Shown here: piece by piece, positions 24,740 through 36,620 of the stretch
How positions within the stretch are numbered: position 1 is the first letter of the stretch
Layout of the letters: each line of letters starts with the position of its first letter
Assembly: GCF_029407905.1 (NCBI RefSeq)
Contig: NC_073627.1
Location: 50,089,001 to 50,153,000 of the forward strand
Source of the DNA: Bubalus kerabau
Lineage: Eukaryota > Chordata > Mammalia > Artiodactyla > Bovidae
DNA length: 64,000 nucleotides
Direction: 5' to 3'
Position numbers and translations under genes: made by a program
Notes under the pieces: model-generated
Seen by the model: the letters and a program-made list of their open reading frames with translations, nothing else
What the model was told of the DNA's origin: nothing
The model's database searches: none

Positions 24740-25160
24740 TTAGGAGTTTGATAATTACTACTATATAGAAAATAGATAAACAACAAAGACCTACTGTATA
24801 GCACAGGGAACTATATTCTATATCTTGTAATAACCTATAATGGAAAAGCATTTGAAAAGAACAGATATGTATGTATACATACAATGGCTTGCATGATGGC
24901 TTAGTGGTAAAGAACCCACCTGCAAATGCAGGAGGCACAGGTTCAATCCCTGGGTCAGGAAGATCCCTGGATAAAGAAATGGCAACCCACTCCTGTAGTC
25001 TTTCTTGGGAAATCCCAAGGACAGAGAAGCAGTAGGCTACAATCCATGGGGTCACAAAGAGTCGGACAGTACCTAGTGACTAAAACAACAGCAATGTATA
25101 ACTAAATCACTTTGCTGTGATTCAGCAAACTAATGCAACATTATAAATCACCTGTACTTA
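24740..25160 (+). mobile_element. L1 3' UTR split by a Bov-tA SINE
   Basis: L1-type text at 24,740-24,887 ('aaatagataaacaacaaaga') resumes at 25,086-25,160 ('aaatcactttgctgtgattc'). A plus-strand Bov-tA fills 24,888-25,085. The L1 piece has its mirror at 53,640-54,118 in the right arm, so it predates the duplication; the SINE does not. Confidence 0.8.
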
Positions 25161-25163
25161 AGC

Positions 25164-25262
25164 CTTCCCTGATAGCTCAGCTGGTAAAGAATCCGCCTGC
25201 AATGCAGGAGACCCCAGTTCGATTCCTGGGTAGGGAAGATCCGCTGGAGAAGGGATAGGCTC
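25164..25262 (+). mobile_element. Bov-tA SINE head
   Basis: Head and B-box-like region ('ccccagttcgattcctggg') only. It runs directly into the 3' end of the minus-strand BovB. Confidence 0.85.
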
Positions 25263-25264
25263 AG

Positions 25265-26228
25265 ATCAGATCAGATCAGTCGCCCAGTCGTGTCTGACTC
25301 TTTGCAACCCCATGAATCACAGCACGCCAGGCCTCCCTGTCCATCACCAACTCCTGGAGTTCACTCAGACTCACGTCCATTGAGTCAGTGATGCCATCCA
25401 GCCAACTCATCCTCTGTCGTCCCCTTCTCCTCTTGCCCCCAATTCCTCCCAGCATCAGAGTCTTTTCCAATGAGTCAACTCTTCCCATGAGGTAGCCAAA
25501 GTACTGGAGTTTCAGCTTTAGCATCATTCCTTCCAAAGAAATCCCAGGGCTGATCTCCTTCAGAATGGACTGGTTGGATCTCCTTGCAGTCCAAGGGACG
25601 CTCAAGAGTCTTCTCCAACACCACAGTTCAAAAGCATCAATTCTTTGGCACTCAGCCTTCTTCACAGTCCAACTCTCACATCTATACATGACCATAGGAA
25701 AAACCATAGCCTTGACTAGACGGACCTTTGTCAGCAAAGTAATGTCTCTGCTTTTGAATATGCTATCTAGGTTGGTCATAACTTTCCTTCCAGGGAGTAA
25801 GGGTCTTTTAATTTCATGGCTGCAGTCACCATCTGCAGTGATTTTGGAGCCCAGAAAAATAAAGTCTGACACTGTTTCCACTGTTTCCCCATCTATTTCC
25901 CATGAAGTGATGGGACTGGATGCCATGATCTTTGTTTTCTGAATGTTGAGCTTTAAGCCAACTTTTTCACTCTCCACTTTCACTTTCATCAAGAGGCTTT
26001 TTTGTTCCTCTTCACTTTCTGCCATAAGGGTGGTGTCATCTGCATATCTGAGGTTATTGAGATTTCTCCCGGCAATCTTGATTCCAGCTTGTGTTTCTTC
26101 CAGTCCAGGGTTTATCATGATGTACTCTGCATATAAGTTAAATAAACAGGGTGACAATATACAGCCTTGACGTACTCCTTTTCCTATTTGGAACCAGTCT
26201 GTTGTTCCATGTCCAGTTCTAACTGTTG
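25265..26228 (-). mobile_element. BovB LINE 3' third with long open frame
   Basis: The minus frame 25,276-26,406 is open for 376 codons, but the upstream part is SINE-derived read-through. The BovB part contains the reverse-transcriptase catalytic box region NNLRYADDTTLMAE and the C-terminal WCWRRLLSVPWTARRSNQS and DGITDSMDVSLSEL regions. Both ends carry 'tcagatcagatcagatcag'-type or SINE junctions. It lacks endonuclease and the upstream half of RT. Absent from the mirror position in the right arm. Confidence 0.92.
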
Positions 26229-26428
26229 CTTCCTGACCTCCCTTGTGGCTCAGCTGGGAAAGAATCCACCTGCAGTGCAGGAGACCTGGGTTCGATTCCT
26301 GGGTTGGGACGATCCCCTGGAGAAGGGAAAGGTTACCCACTCCAGTATTCTGACCTGGAGAATTCCATGGACTGTATAGTTCATGGGGTCGCAAAGAGTC
26401 AGACACGACTGAACGACTTTCAGCTTCA
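26229..26428 (+). mobile_element. Bov-tA SINE
   Basis: Full plus unit from 'tcccttgtggctcagctggg' to 'aagagtcagacacgactgaa', fused to the 5' truncation point of the BovB. Confidence 0.9.
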
Positions 26429-26451
26429 CATACTTAAGAAAAGCATAAACA

Positions 26452-26735
26452 GGACTTCCCTGGTGGCTCAGTGGTAAAGAATCCACAAGACATGGGTTCA
26501 AAACCTGATCTGGGAGGATCCCACGTGCCGCAGAGCAACTATCTGTGGGCCACAACTATGGAGCCTGATCTCTAGAGCCCATGGGCTGCAGCTCCTGAAG
26601 TCCATCGCCTAGAGCCTAAGCTCTGCAACAAGAGAGTAGCCCCCACTTGCTGCAACCAGAGAAAAGACTGAGTAGAAATGCAGATCTAGAAGAGCCACAA
26701 ATCAATAGTAAATTACAAGTAGATAAATAAAATCT
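26452..26735 (+). mobile_element. CHR-type SINE
   Basis: Plus copy: 'gacttccctggtggctcagtgg' head, degenerate middle and A-rich tail ('agataaataaaatctgaaaa'). Confidence 0.8.
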
Positions 26736-26839
26736 GAAAAACTTTATCTTGGAGAAGAAAGACTATGAATATACTGAATCAGTGTGTGAGAAATCCACGT
26801 CTCCTTCACTGTGGGAGGAAGTGTAAATGGTACGGTCTT

Positions 26840-27560
26840 TTTTTTTTCCCCTTTCAGTTGTACTGAGATATAATTGACATACAGCACTGTATACATTTAA
26901 AGTGTAAAACAACGATTTAACTTACATCCGTTGTGAGACGATTATCACCAGAAGTCTAGTGGACATCCATCATCTCCAGAGATATAATAGTAAAGGAATA
27001 GAAAAAAATATTTTCCCTTCTGATAAGAACTCTTAACTCTTAACTCTTTACTCTCTTAACAACTTTCATTTATAAAGTGTAGCTCTGTTACTTATTTTTA
27101 TCATGTTGTTTGGTCCCTAAGTCATGTCCAACTCTTTGTGACCCCATGGACTGCAATACACCAGGCCTCCCTGTCCCTCACCATCTCCTGGAATTCACCC
27201 AAGTTCATGCCCATTGAATCGGAGATGCCAACAAACCATCTCATCCTCTGCTGCCCTCTTCTCCTGTTGCCTTCAATATTTCCCAGCATCATGTTGTATA
27301 TTATGATGTATCCCTAATACTTATAACTGAAAGTTTGTACCTTTTGACTACCTTTATCTAATACTCCCAACAGCTTGCCTCTGGTAGCTACAAATCTGAA
27401 CACTTTTTCAATGAATTTGTTTGTTTTTGAAGTATAATTGACCTACAATACTATGTTAGTTCCTGGGACACAAGACAGTGATTCAATATTTCTATATGCT
27501 TCAAAATGACATCAGGAAAGGTCTAGTTGTCACCTGTCACCATACAAAAAAAATTACATA
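26840..27560 (-). mobile_element. L1 3' region with a BovB scrap
   Basis: L1-type 3' UTR text ('actgagatataattgacata' and 'tgaagtataattgacctaca'). It is interrupted at about 27,105-27,297 by a diverged minus-strand BovB 3' fragment. The 26,880-27,060 part pairs with 53,340-53,520 in the other arm. Confidence 0.72.
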
Positions 27561-27838
27561 ATTATTGACTATATTCTCCACACAGTAAATTTCATATCTG
27601 CAAAGAAACCTAGATGCCCATCCATAGTGGAATAAAGTGTGAGATATACATATATGTGCATTACTGAACCATAAATTGCATAGTCTTTTTGGAGGACAAT
27701 TTGGCAAATATCTTGTATCTTTTCAGTAGGTGGCTCCTTTGCATCCTTTGTATTTTCATGTTTAGGCATCTATTCTGGGGAAATACTGATACATAATTGT
27801 GTATATAATTATACATATATGTGTGTGATATATAATTG

Positions 27839-27840
27839 TG

Positions 27841-27881
<41 letters not shown>
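27839..27881. repeat. (TA)n microsatellite
   Basis: About 40 bases of pure TA with flanking TATATG variants. Homology to the right arm restarts just after it. Confidence 0.9.
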
Positions 27882-27882
<1 letters not shown>

Positions 27883-28259
27883 CATTGCAAAGTGTATGAT
27901 ACATATTCACGAGAAATTGTTTGATGACAAAAAACCCCAAACCTGCTAAGTGCCTTAACAATTAAAGTTTGGCCAAATAAATTATAACCCATTCATAAAA
28001 TGGAATTTTAGATAGTAGCTATTATTTTTTTTAAAAGAGAAGATACTAACCTGGAAAGCTCTCCAAGACATCACATTAACTGAATAAAGCAAAATAATAC
28101 ATATAACTTCATTTCTACAAAAAAAAGTATGTGTTTATATACACACATAAATATATGCAAAAGCATAGGAAAAGAGCTTTGAAAAATACAAAGCAAACTG
28201 GTAATATTGATTGCTTCCTGGAAGGTTACTCGGGATATATCTGTACTGTCGGAATTATT

Positions 28260-29250
28260 TACCACAATCGTGTGTTGTGTGAAAATGAACTTTGACAGAT
28301 GATGTTAACTCAGGGATAGTCATCGTATCTCAGTCACTTTTGGGGAGATATTCTCGGCAAGTCCTCTCCTTGCCAACAGTGCTGCTCCAGAGAATGCTCC
28401 TGCAAGCTCTTTGGAGCTGTCCAGCCCTGGCCCCATGATTGAGGCCACAATACGTAGCAGCCTGGGGTCCAGCCAGCCATCATGGGTTTGGATCTGGGCT
28501 TGCCCTTTGCTTTGGTCTGTGCTGCGTGGCACCATTGATCTCCACCCTGGACTGAGCTTTCTCTCTAGGGACCCTGGTCCCTCCTTCAGACTAAGGAGTC
28601 ATTCTTGGGTGCTTTTGCCCTTTGAGTCTGCAGAGATTCTGAGATGCTAATGTGAGCTCACTGCCTGAGATGGACAGGCTGAGCCCCCTCTTGGCTGACT
28701 TCATCTTTCTCTGCCCAGGCCTCCCCACAGGAGGTCTTAAGGTGCTTGTCTGACCTCTGACCACCAAGGACAAAGCAGACTTTCTCTTCACTCCCACTGT
28801 CATTGGGGGTGTATCTGCACACATCTTTCTCAGAGATTTTGTAATTGAGATGGGAAAGTGGGCTAGGCTCCTTACACAAGCCCCTGAGGACCCCTTTGTG
28901 TCTTTCTCCTGTAGTTCTGCTCATGTAGGGCACCCACACAACCTTCTCTCCAGAAACTTCTTGGTATGAAGCAGGGTAGCCTCAGAGACCACCAGACTCC
29001 AAGATCGACCGTGCCTCTCAACTCTCAAGGCCCCTGCCCAGCTCGTGGTCTTGAACATCCATCCCCTTAGATGAGTGACTTTTTCACTCTCACTGTGGTT
29101 CCACCCTCAGCCATGGGGGCAGCTCCAAAGCACATGTTCACCATCCTTGTGTGACTGGAGCTGCAGGAGACCCCAGATGGGCCCGTACAAACAACACCAG
29201 CTTAAGCTCTTACTCTGATAATATAATGTACACGGAGAAAATTCTTTTAT
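28260..29250. other. Duplicated non-repeat block of unknown nature
   Basis: The block is conserved in the right arm (about 51,850-52,860) and looks neither SINE nor LINE. A minus-strand frame of 93 codons (28,658-28,939) includes the run SEKDVCRYTPNDSGSEEKV and stays open across the best-conserved part. The right-arm copy is interrupted. I do not recognise the protein. It could be a decayed pseudogene exon carried with the duplication or simply conserved upstream DNA of the WFDC genes. Between 29,250 and the promoter there is only WFDC upstream flank. Confidence 0.4.
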
Positions 29251-29404
29251 TTGGCTATGGTTCCTAGAGGCACCGGGGAAATCAGGGCTAAGAAGTAATG
29301 GAGCAATGAATGAAGAGCTTAAACATGTTCCCAAGCTTTCCAGTTTAATATTCACCTCTCCTAGAACCCATTACCTAGTCTGAGAAACCAGTTGTTAAAT
29401 AGGA

Positions 29405-29553
29405 CAAGGAAATTAGAACAAGGACACTCCCTTGAGAGCTTACATTTTAATACTCTTCCTGCTCTACTGCTTCCCACCCCACCCTCCTTTCTGGTGACAG
29501 TGAGAGTATAAATTATAGCTGGGCTCTGCCCCTTCACCACACCAGAAGCCAAC
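29405..29553 (+). promoter_or_regulatory. WFDC-A promoter and 5' leader
   Basis: TATA box (tataaa) at 29,507-29,512, 42 bases upstream of the ATG at 29,554. The roughly 110 bases before the ATG are shared with WFDC-B and WFDC-C ('atactcttcctg', 'tgacagtgagagtataaatt', 'gccaacatg'), so all three probably use the same core promoter. Confidence 0.8.
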
Positions 29554-31364
29554 ATGAAGACAGGCACTATCTTTGTTCTGCTGGCTTTCATCATCATGGG
29601 GCTGGAGGTGACCTGGGCTCAGAAGTCTCCTGTCAAAGGTGAGGGTGCTGAGGGTACTCCAGCTGACTGCAGAGAAGGCTCAGAGCCCAGTGCTAAATGT
29701 GGGAATGGTTTGGCCTGGAAGCAACCACATCCCTTCATGCATTTCCCTTGATCTAAATGAGAGTTCACCCTGCGTTTCCCATGGTCCTTATCAGATTGGG
29801 TTGGGTCTGATTGGAAGTCATGGGTCAAGTGTAGTGTTCTCTCTATTAGGACCTTTGCCCAGATGTGGGACTCCACAGGGAGCTATGGGACAAACACATG
29901 TGGACTCACACACATGAACGGGGAACTGGAGACCTCTGTGAGCAGAGACTTCTCTAAGATCTTCTTATGATCGGGAAAAAGAGGGTTATGACTGGGAAGG
30001 TTTCTTGTCCTCTGAGACTGTGCAGACTTTGGAGCAGGGAGAACTTTCTGCTAAGGCCAGACTGTGGGCTGAAGACTGACACTGGAGAAGTCAAGGCTGA
30101 GGGAGGAGTCTTGCCAGTGATGAGGGCTTCAGGGCTCCAGCAGCCATTCTCAAGCCTGTCTTGGTGACTATAACAGACTGCACAAAACCATCCTGTGTTT
30201 CAGGACGACAGAGACCTGGATTCTGCCCGGAGGTGCCCAGAGGTACTCTGGGAATTTGTGTTGAAAGGTGCTTTGGAGATGATTCCTGTCCCAGGGGAAT
30301 GAAATGCTGCAGCCATGGGTGTGGTCATTCCTGCACAACTCCTGTCTTCCGAGTGAGTACAAATCAACCATGCACTGGCCAAGGATGCACATGACTCCCC
30401 AGGGCACTTTGCTGGTGCAGAGGGCTGCTCACATGTCCACTGCATGTGAGAGTCTGGAAGATTCTGGGAGAAAAGGGCTAGAAATATGGCAAAAGGACAG
30501 CTGGTTGCACCATCTGAGGTCTTCTCTTAGAAGAGGAGCCCTATCCCAAGACAGCCCTGATGGGTTCAGTTGAGAAAAGTAGCCATGATCCTAGATGCAG
30601 AGGTCACTCTTTACCAGGAGTTTCTCACTTTCCTTCTCCTCCCTCACCAAAGGGGCTTAATGCTTCCTGGAAAATAGGTCATCCTGGGAGGAGGAAGAAA
30701 GGGAAAGGGAACCCCAAGTATCTCCTGTGTCAGATACACATTGTGCTGGAATTGATGTAAAAAGACAAGAACAACATGTGTCAGGAGACAGATATCGATA
30801 ATTGCAACCTAGTGTGAGGAGTGCCCCAAAAAGAGTTCGCCTGAGATCTGTGGGATCAAAGAGAGGAGTTATTGACTTTGCCTGGGAGGAGAGAGATTGG
30901 GAAAGTTGTCAGAGAGTAGAGAAACGTCAAGGGAGAGCATAAAGGATGCATGAAGTCAGCAGGAGGAAGGCAGGGCAGCTGAGAGAGTGGGAGGAGTGTC
31001 GACCTGCCCCAGTGGAGAAGAGAAAGCGATGGTGGTGGGAAGGGATTGTAATATCTCAGAGGGTGGTGGAGGGAAATCCATACCAGAGCCCAGAGAGGAA
31101 GGAGCTTCCTGTTGAAGAGTTTGGTAAACTGCTGGATGCTTCTAAGCACAATTAATGTCATGATCAAATTTGTATTTTAGAAAGGTGGCTCTGGTGGCCA
31201 TGGGAAAGTTGGACAGAAGGTTTATTGAGCATGCCTGGAGACCAGCCCCAGAAGATTTTTCATGAATCCGTGAATTTGATGCTTGTCATAACTACAAGAT
31301 TTTCACATCCATTCCAGACTCTTTTTTATGCCTGGAATTGTAGCCCTGGAAGATGAAGATCTAA
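29554..31364 (+). CDS. WAP four-disulfide core protein WFDC-A (Wfdc17/18-like)
   Basis: Small secreted WAP protein. Exons are 29,554-29,638, 30,204-30,352 and, as I read it, 31,344-31,364; introns are phase 1 and phase 0; product 84 residues. Exon 1 encodes a signal peptide (MKTGTIFVLLAFIIMGLEVT start). Exon 2 encodes one complete WAP domain with all eight cysteines, spaced as in GFCPEV, GIC-VER-C, DDSC, MKCCSHGCGHSC. The last exon adds PWKMKI and stops. Exon 3 rests on a TAG acceptor conserved in WFDC-B; an alternative acceptor (CAG at about 31,315) would give a different short tail. Resemblance to the mouse Wfdc17/Wfdc18 group near the Ccl cluster is clear from the signal peptide and the short loop between Cys2 and Cys3. 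Protease inhibition or immune modulation is possible from family membership but not shown. Intron 2 carries an L2 remnant. Confidence 0.9.
30830..31190 (-). repeat. L2 remnant in WFDC-A intron 2
   Basis: The complement reads like an L2 3' region ('aaatacaaatttgatcatgacattaa' type text, clearest in WFDC-B at 49,890-50,200). It is present in intron 2 of all three WFDC genes, so it predates their duplication. Confidence 0.6.
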
Positions 31365-31425
31365 AATGGTGGGATGTCTGCTTTCTAAAAAGCCTGTGTG
31401 GAAAATAAATTTGTGGCATAGTTTG
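31365..31425 (+). promoter_or_regulatory. WFDC-A 3' UTR and polyadenylation signal
   Basis: AATAAA at 31,404-31,409 lies 40 bases after the stop. The surrounding sequence ('gctttctaaaaa...tgtggcatagtttggg') is conserved in WFDC-B. Confidence 0.82.
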
Positions 31426-31429
31426 GGTT

Positions 31430-32564
31430 GTGTCCTTCTTTCCATGTAGGCATTCTGGTGGCCCCTCCGTGGCTTAACAGGACCACATGTGTATACATGG
31501 GCCCATGAATACAGGACTCTCAGGATACAAATAAACCAGAGGCAAGTCCCCCTCCCGCCACCCTCCACCTAATTTCAGTCCCCTCCCACTTAGTTTCATT
31601 CGTCCAGAGGAGCCTGGTGAGCCACAGTCCACAGGGTTGCAGTGAGTTAGACACGACTGAGCAACAAACACTTTCGCTTTTATCTCTATGTACCTAGACA
31701 AGGTAGAAGGTCTGAGAATGTTTTTTCAAGTGTTCTGTGAATATGATTTTGGTCAAGCATAAAAAATAAATAACTATGACTATGTAGCACATAGCAGACC
31801 TGTTACAGCAGACTTCATTAAGACAAGACTTGGAAGGGACAGTGCGGGGATACCCTATTCTAAGGCAAGGCACCAACATCTATCGGGACTTGATGCCTAA
31901 TTCTAGGAGAGGGAGCCTGATCCTTGGCATGTGGAACTTGGGCTGGCATGAGTTGGGAAATGTCAGCTCTTGTCTTGGAGTGATTTGGAGTCAGGATACA
32001 GTTATGAGAAAGGCTTTGTGGATGGAGCTTTGGATTCAGATTTTCCCTGAGGAAGAGGATAAAACTTGGTCTCCCAAAGACTCTGGCAAAAATGATAGTC
32101 TGGACGGTCTGCTTGCGAGCTTTCTCTCTTCCAGCTCTCTGTTCACTTCTTCCTACTGAATCCTCCTACTTTGCCTGCGAGTCTGCTCTTCCATATCTGT
32201 ATGTCCTTGTCACCAACACTGCTCTTGCTTCTCATATAGCACATCGTAGAACCCCAATGCCCCATGGTCTCACCAGTTTGCACATCAGAATGAGGGGATA
32301 TTAGCCCTGAAATCATCTTTCAGTGGCTGGCCATTCCCATTTCAAAGGATTCCATGCCCCGTCTGCCTTGGTCATTCATGGAGGTTCATGACCATACCAC
32401 TAAAATGTTCTCAAACATTTATCTGTCATACTGAATGACCTTCCCCTGCAAAGATATTTGAGGATGGCCTCTTATAACTTCCACTTAGGTTTCTCCCTTC
32501 CAGGTAGTCCAGATTCCCCTAGAGAGTTTTTTGCTTTTTAGTAAACTTCTCATTTTTCTCACCG
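31430..32564. other. WFDC-A downstream flank
   Basis: Non-coding flank. A diverged Bov-tA tail lies at 31,605-31,685. From about 31,950 the sequence pairs with the right arm. Frames here (31,830-32,304) have no domain. Confidence 0.55.
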
Positions 32565-32708
32565 GCATTTACTTTTCTTTTTTCGGCAGGGGCTGGGGGT
32601 GTGTGCTCTGCAGCATGTGAGATCTTAGTTCCCCTACTACGGATTGAGCTTGTTCCTCCTGCACTGCAGGCACGAAGTCTTAACCATGGGACCCCAAAGA
32701 AAGTCCCT
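32565..32708 (-). mobile_element. CHR-type SINE fragment
   Basis: Contains 'gcatgtgagatcttagttcc' and ends 'aaagaaagtccc'. It splits the arm homology, which resumes at 'ctcacctgcatttaaactgcc'. Absent at the mirror site near 47,095, so inserted after the duplication. Confidence 0.78.
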
Positions 32709-32875
32709 CACCTGCATTTAAACTGCCTTTATATTTAAGAGAAACTCTGTTTCTCCCTCTGGAGATTGGCAAGGCCCAGGTACTTCCTTCCTACTCCCTG
32801 ACAAATAGGGCTTGGAATTATATTGCTTCTCTCTGATGATGTGGATTTATAGGGAATGGCACTGTGACTTAGGAA

Positions 32876-35800
32876 TCAGTTCAGCTCAGTTCAGTCACTC
32901 AGTCGTGTCCGACTCTTTGCAACCCCATGAATCGCATCACACCAGGCCTCCCTGTCCGTCACCATGTCCCGGAGTTCACTCAAACTCACGTCCATCGAGT
33001 CAGTGATGCCATCCAGCCATCTCATCCTCTGTCATCCCTTACTCCTCCTGCCCCCAATCCCTCCCAGCAACAGGGTCTTTTCCAATGAGTCAGCTCTTCG
33101 CATGAGGTAGCCAAAGTACTGGAGTTTCAGCTTTAGCATCATTCCTTCCAAAGAACACCCAGGGCTGACCTCCTTTAGAATGGACTGGTTGGATCTCCTT
33201 GCAGTCCAAGGGACTCTCAAGAGTCTTCTCCAACACCACAGTTCAGAAGCATTAATTCTTCGGCGCTCAGCTTTCTTCACAGTCCAACTCTCACATCCAT
33301 ACATGACCACTGGAAAAACCATAGCCTTGACTAGACAAACCTTTGTTGGCAAGGTAATGTCTCTGCTTTTCGATACGCTATCTAGGTTGGTCATAACTTT
33401 CCTCCCAAGGAGTAAGCGTCTTTTAATTTCATGGCTGCAATCACCATCTGCAGTGATTTTGGAGCCCCAGAAAATAAAGTCTGACACTGTTTCCACTGTT
33501 TCTCCATCTATTTCCTATGAAGTGATGGGACCAGATGCCATGATCTTCGTTTTCTGAATGCTGAGCTTTAAGCTAACTTTTTCACTCTCCTCTTTCACTT
33601 TCATCAAGAGGCTTTTTTGTTCCTCTTCACTTTCTGCCATAAGGGTGGTGTCATCTGCATATCTGAGGTTATTGATATTTCTCCCGGCAATCTTGATTCC
33701 AGCCTGTGCTTCTTCCAGCCCAGCATTTCTCATGATGTACTCTGCATATCAGTTAAATAAGCAGGGTGACAATATACAGCCTTGATATACTCCTTTTCCT
33801 ATTTGGAACCAGTCTGTTGTTCCATGTCCAGTTCTAACTGCTGCTTCCTGACCTGCATATAGGTTTCTTAAGAGACAGGTCAGGTGGTCTGGTATGCCCA
33901 TCTCTTTCAGAATTTTCCACAGTTGATTGTGATCCACACAGTCAAAGGCTTTGGCATAGTCAATAAAGCAGAAATAGATGTTTTTCTGGAACTCTCTTGC
34001 TTTTTCGATGATCCAGCGGATGTTGACAATTTGACCTCTGGTTCCTCTGTCTTTTCTAAAACCAGCTTGAACATCAGGAAGTTCACGGTTCATGTATTGC
34101 TGAAGCCTGGACTGGAGAATTTTGAGCATTACTTTACTAGCGTGTGCTGCTACTGCTGCTAAGTCGCTTCAGTCGTGTCCGACTCTGTGCGACCCCATAG
34201 ACGGCAGCCCACCAGGCTCCCCCGTCCCTGGGACTCTCCAGGCAAGAACACTGGAGTGGGTTGCCATTTCCTTCTCAAATGCATGAAAGTAAAAAGTGAA
34301 AGTGAAGTTGCTCAGTCGTGTCCGACTCTTCGCTACCTCATGGACTGCAGCCTACCAGGCTCCTCTGTCCATGGGATTTTCCAGGCAAGAGTACTGGAGT
34401 GGGGTGCCATTAGCGTGTGAGATGAGTGCAATTGTGCGGTAGTTTGAACATTCCTTAGCATTGCCTTTCTTTGGGATTGGAATGAAAACTGACCTTTTCC
34501 AGTCCTGTGGCCACTGCTGAGTTTTCCAAATTTGCTGGCATATTGAGTGCAGCACTTTCACAGCATCATCTTTCAGGATTTGAAAGAGCTCAACGGGAAT
34601 TCCATCACCTCCACTAGCTTTGTTCGTAGTGATGCTTTCTAAGGCCCACTTGACTTCACATTCCAGGATGTCTGGCTTTAGGTGAGTGATCACACCATCG
34701 TGATTATCTTGGTCGTGAAGCTCTTTTTTGTACAGTTCTGTGTATTCTTGCCACCTCTTCTTAATATCTTCTGCTTCTGTTAAGTCCATACCATTTCTGT
34801 CCTTTATTGAGCCCATCTTTACATGAAATGTTCCCTTGGTATCTCTAATTTTCTTGAAGAGATCTCTAGTCTTTCCCATTCTGTTGTTTTCCTCTATTTC
34901 TTTGCATTGATCGTTGAGAAAGGCTTTCTTATCTCTCCTTGCTATTCTTTGGAACTCTGCATTCAGATGCTTATATCTTTCGTTTTCTTCTTTGCTTTTC
35001 ACTTCTCTTCTTTTCACAGCTATTTGTAAGGCCTCCCCAGACAGCCATTTTGCTTTTTTGCATTTCTTTTCCATGGGGATGGTCTTGATCCCTGTCTCCT
35101 GTACAATGTCACGAACCTCCATCCATAGTTCATCAGACACTCTATCTATCAGATCTAGGCCCTTAAATCTATTTCTCACTTCTACTGTATAATCATAAGG
35201 AATTTGATTTAAGTCATACCTGAATGGTCTAGTGGTTTTCCCTACTTTCTTCAATTTCAGTCTGAATTTGGCAATAAGGAGTTCATGATCTGAGCCACAG
35301 TCAGCTCCCGGTCTTGTTTTTGGTGACTATATAGAGCTTCTCCATCTTTGGCTGCAAAGAATATAATCAATCTGATTACTGTGTTGACCATCTGGTGATA
35401 TCCATGTGTAGAGTCTTCTCTTGTGTTGTTGGAAGAGGCTGTTTGCTATGACCAGTGCGTTCTCTTGGCAAAACTCTATTAGCCTTTGCCCTGCTTCATT
35501 CTGTACTCCAAGGCCAAATTTGCCTGTTGCCCCAGGTGTTTCTTGACTTCCTACTTTTGCATTCCAGTCCCCTATAATGAAAAGGACATCTTTTTTGGGG
35601 TGTTAGTTCTAAAAGGTCTTGTAGGTCTTCATAGAACTGTTCAACTTCAGCTTCTTCAGTGTTACTGGTTGGGGCATAGACTTGGATTACTGTGATATTG
35701 AATGGTTTGCCTTAGAAACGAACAGAGATCATTGTGTCCTTTTTGAGATTGTATCCAAGTACTGCATTCGGACTCTTTTGTTGACCATGATGGCTACTCC

Positions 35801-36620
35801 ATTTCTTCTAAGGGATTCCTGCCCACAGTAGTAGATATAATGGTCATCTGAGTTAAATTCACCCATTCCAGTCCATTTTAGTTCTCTGATTCCTAGAATG
35901 TCGACGTTCACTCTTGCCATCTCCTGTTTGACCACTTCCAATTTGCCTTGATTCATGGACCTGACATTCCAGGTTCCTATGCAATATTGCTTTTTACAGC
36001 ATTGGACCTTGCTTCTATCACCAGTCACATCCACAGCTGGGTATTGTTTTTGCTTTGGCTCCATCCCTTCCTTCTTTCTGGAGTTATTTCTCCACTGATC
36101 TCCAGTAGCATATTGGGCACCTACTGACCTGGGGAGTTCCTCTTTTAGTATCCTATCATTTTGCCTTTTCATTCTGTTCATGGGGTTCTCAGGGCAGGAA
36201 TACTGAAGTGGTTTGCCATTGCCTTCTCCAGTGGACCACATTCTGTCAGACCTCTCCACCATGACCCACCCGTCTTGGGTGGCCCCACACAGCATGGCTT
36301 AGTTTCATTGAGTTAGACAAGGCTGTGGTCCTAGTGTGATTAGATTGGCTAGTTTTCTGTAGTTATGGTTTCAGTGTATCTGCCCTCTGATGCCCTCTCA
36401 CAGCACCTACTGTCTTACTTGGGTTTCTCTTACCTTGGACAGGGGGTATCTCTTCACTGCTGCTTCAGCAAAGTGCAGCCACTGCTCCTTACCTTGGACT
36501 AGGGGTATCTCCTCACTGCCGCCCCTCCCGACCTTGAACTTGGAGTAGCTCCTCTCGGCCCTCCTGCACCCATGCAGCCACTGCTCCTTGGATGTGGGGT
36601 TGCTCCTCCTGACTTAGGGA
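32876..36620 (-). mobile_element. BovB LINE, near full length
   Basis: The most complete BovB here. Reading down the minus strand: a 5' region (about 36,300-36,620); an APE-type endonuclease frame (35,729-36,295, with TWNVRSMNQGKLEVVKQEMA and WTGMGEFNSDDHYIYYC regions); a linker frame with RT start (34,352-35,254); RT palm pieces with FIDYAKAFDCVDHNQL (33,749-34,129) and NNLRYADDTTLMAE (33,515-33,733); and the C-terminal frame (33,032-33,496). Stops, frameshifts and a SINE at 34,147 break the single ORF into at least five parts, so it is dead. Its 3' end starts with 'tcagttcagctcagttcagtc'. Confidence 0.93.
34147..34410 (-). mobile_element. Dimeric Bov-tA SINE inside BovB
   Basis: Two Bov-tA bodies in tandem joined by 'gaaagtaaaaagtgaaagtg'. 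The insertion is flanked by a perfect 9-base target duplication, tagcgtgtg, at 34,138-34,146 and 34,411-34,419. Comparison with the uninterrupted BovB at 58,980 confirms the empty site. Confidence 0.93.

Larger units (their letters stand above)
24250..32777 (+). repeat. Left arm of large inverted duplication
   Basis: Its reverse complement matches 47,025-54,595. Anchor pairs: 24,260-24,730 with 54,130-54,590; 26,880-27,060 with 53,340-53,520; 27,885-28,260 with 52,800-53,290; 28,320-29,250 with 51,850-52,800; the WFDC-A gene with the WFDC-B gene; 31,950-32,340 with 48,840-49,150; 32,360-32,510 with 48,690-48,830; 32,525-32,777 with 47,025-47,140. Arm-specific insertions on this side are the BovB and SINEs at 24,888-26,735, the BovB scrap at 27,105 and the CHR SINE at 32,565. 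The outer edge coincides with the insertion point of an ERV in the other copy. Confidence 0.88.

Noticed and set aside
25276..26406. 376-codon minus frame as a possible host gene
   Set aside because: It is BovB 3' coding sequence joined to SINE read-through at its start. It has no promoter or splice context of its own.
29554..29751. Unspliced 65-codon frame starting at the WFDC-A ATG
   Set aside because: It reads through the exon 1 donor into the intron; the spliced structure is supported by all three paralogues.
31315..31364. Alternative acceptor (CAG) for WFDC-A exon 3
   Set aside because: The CAG is not conserved in WFDC-B, while the TAG acceptor and the following in-frame tail are. It is kept only as an alternative.
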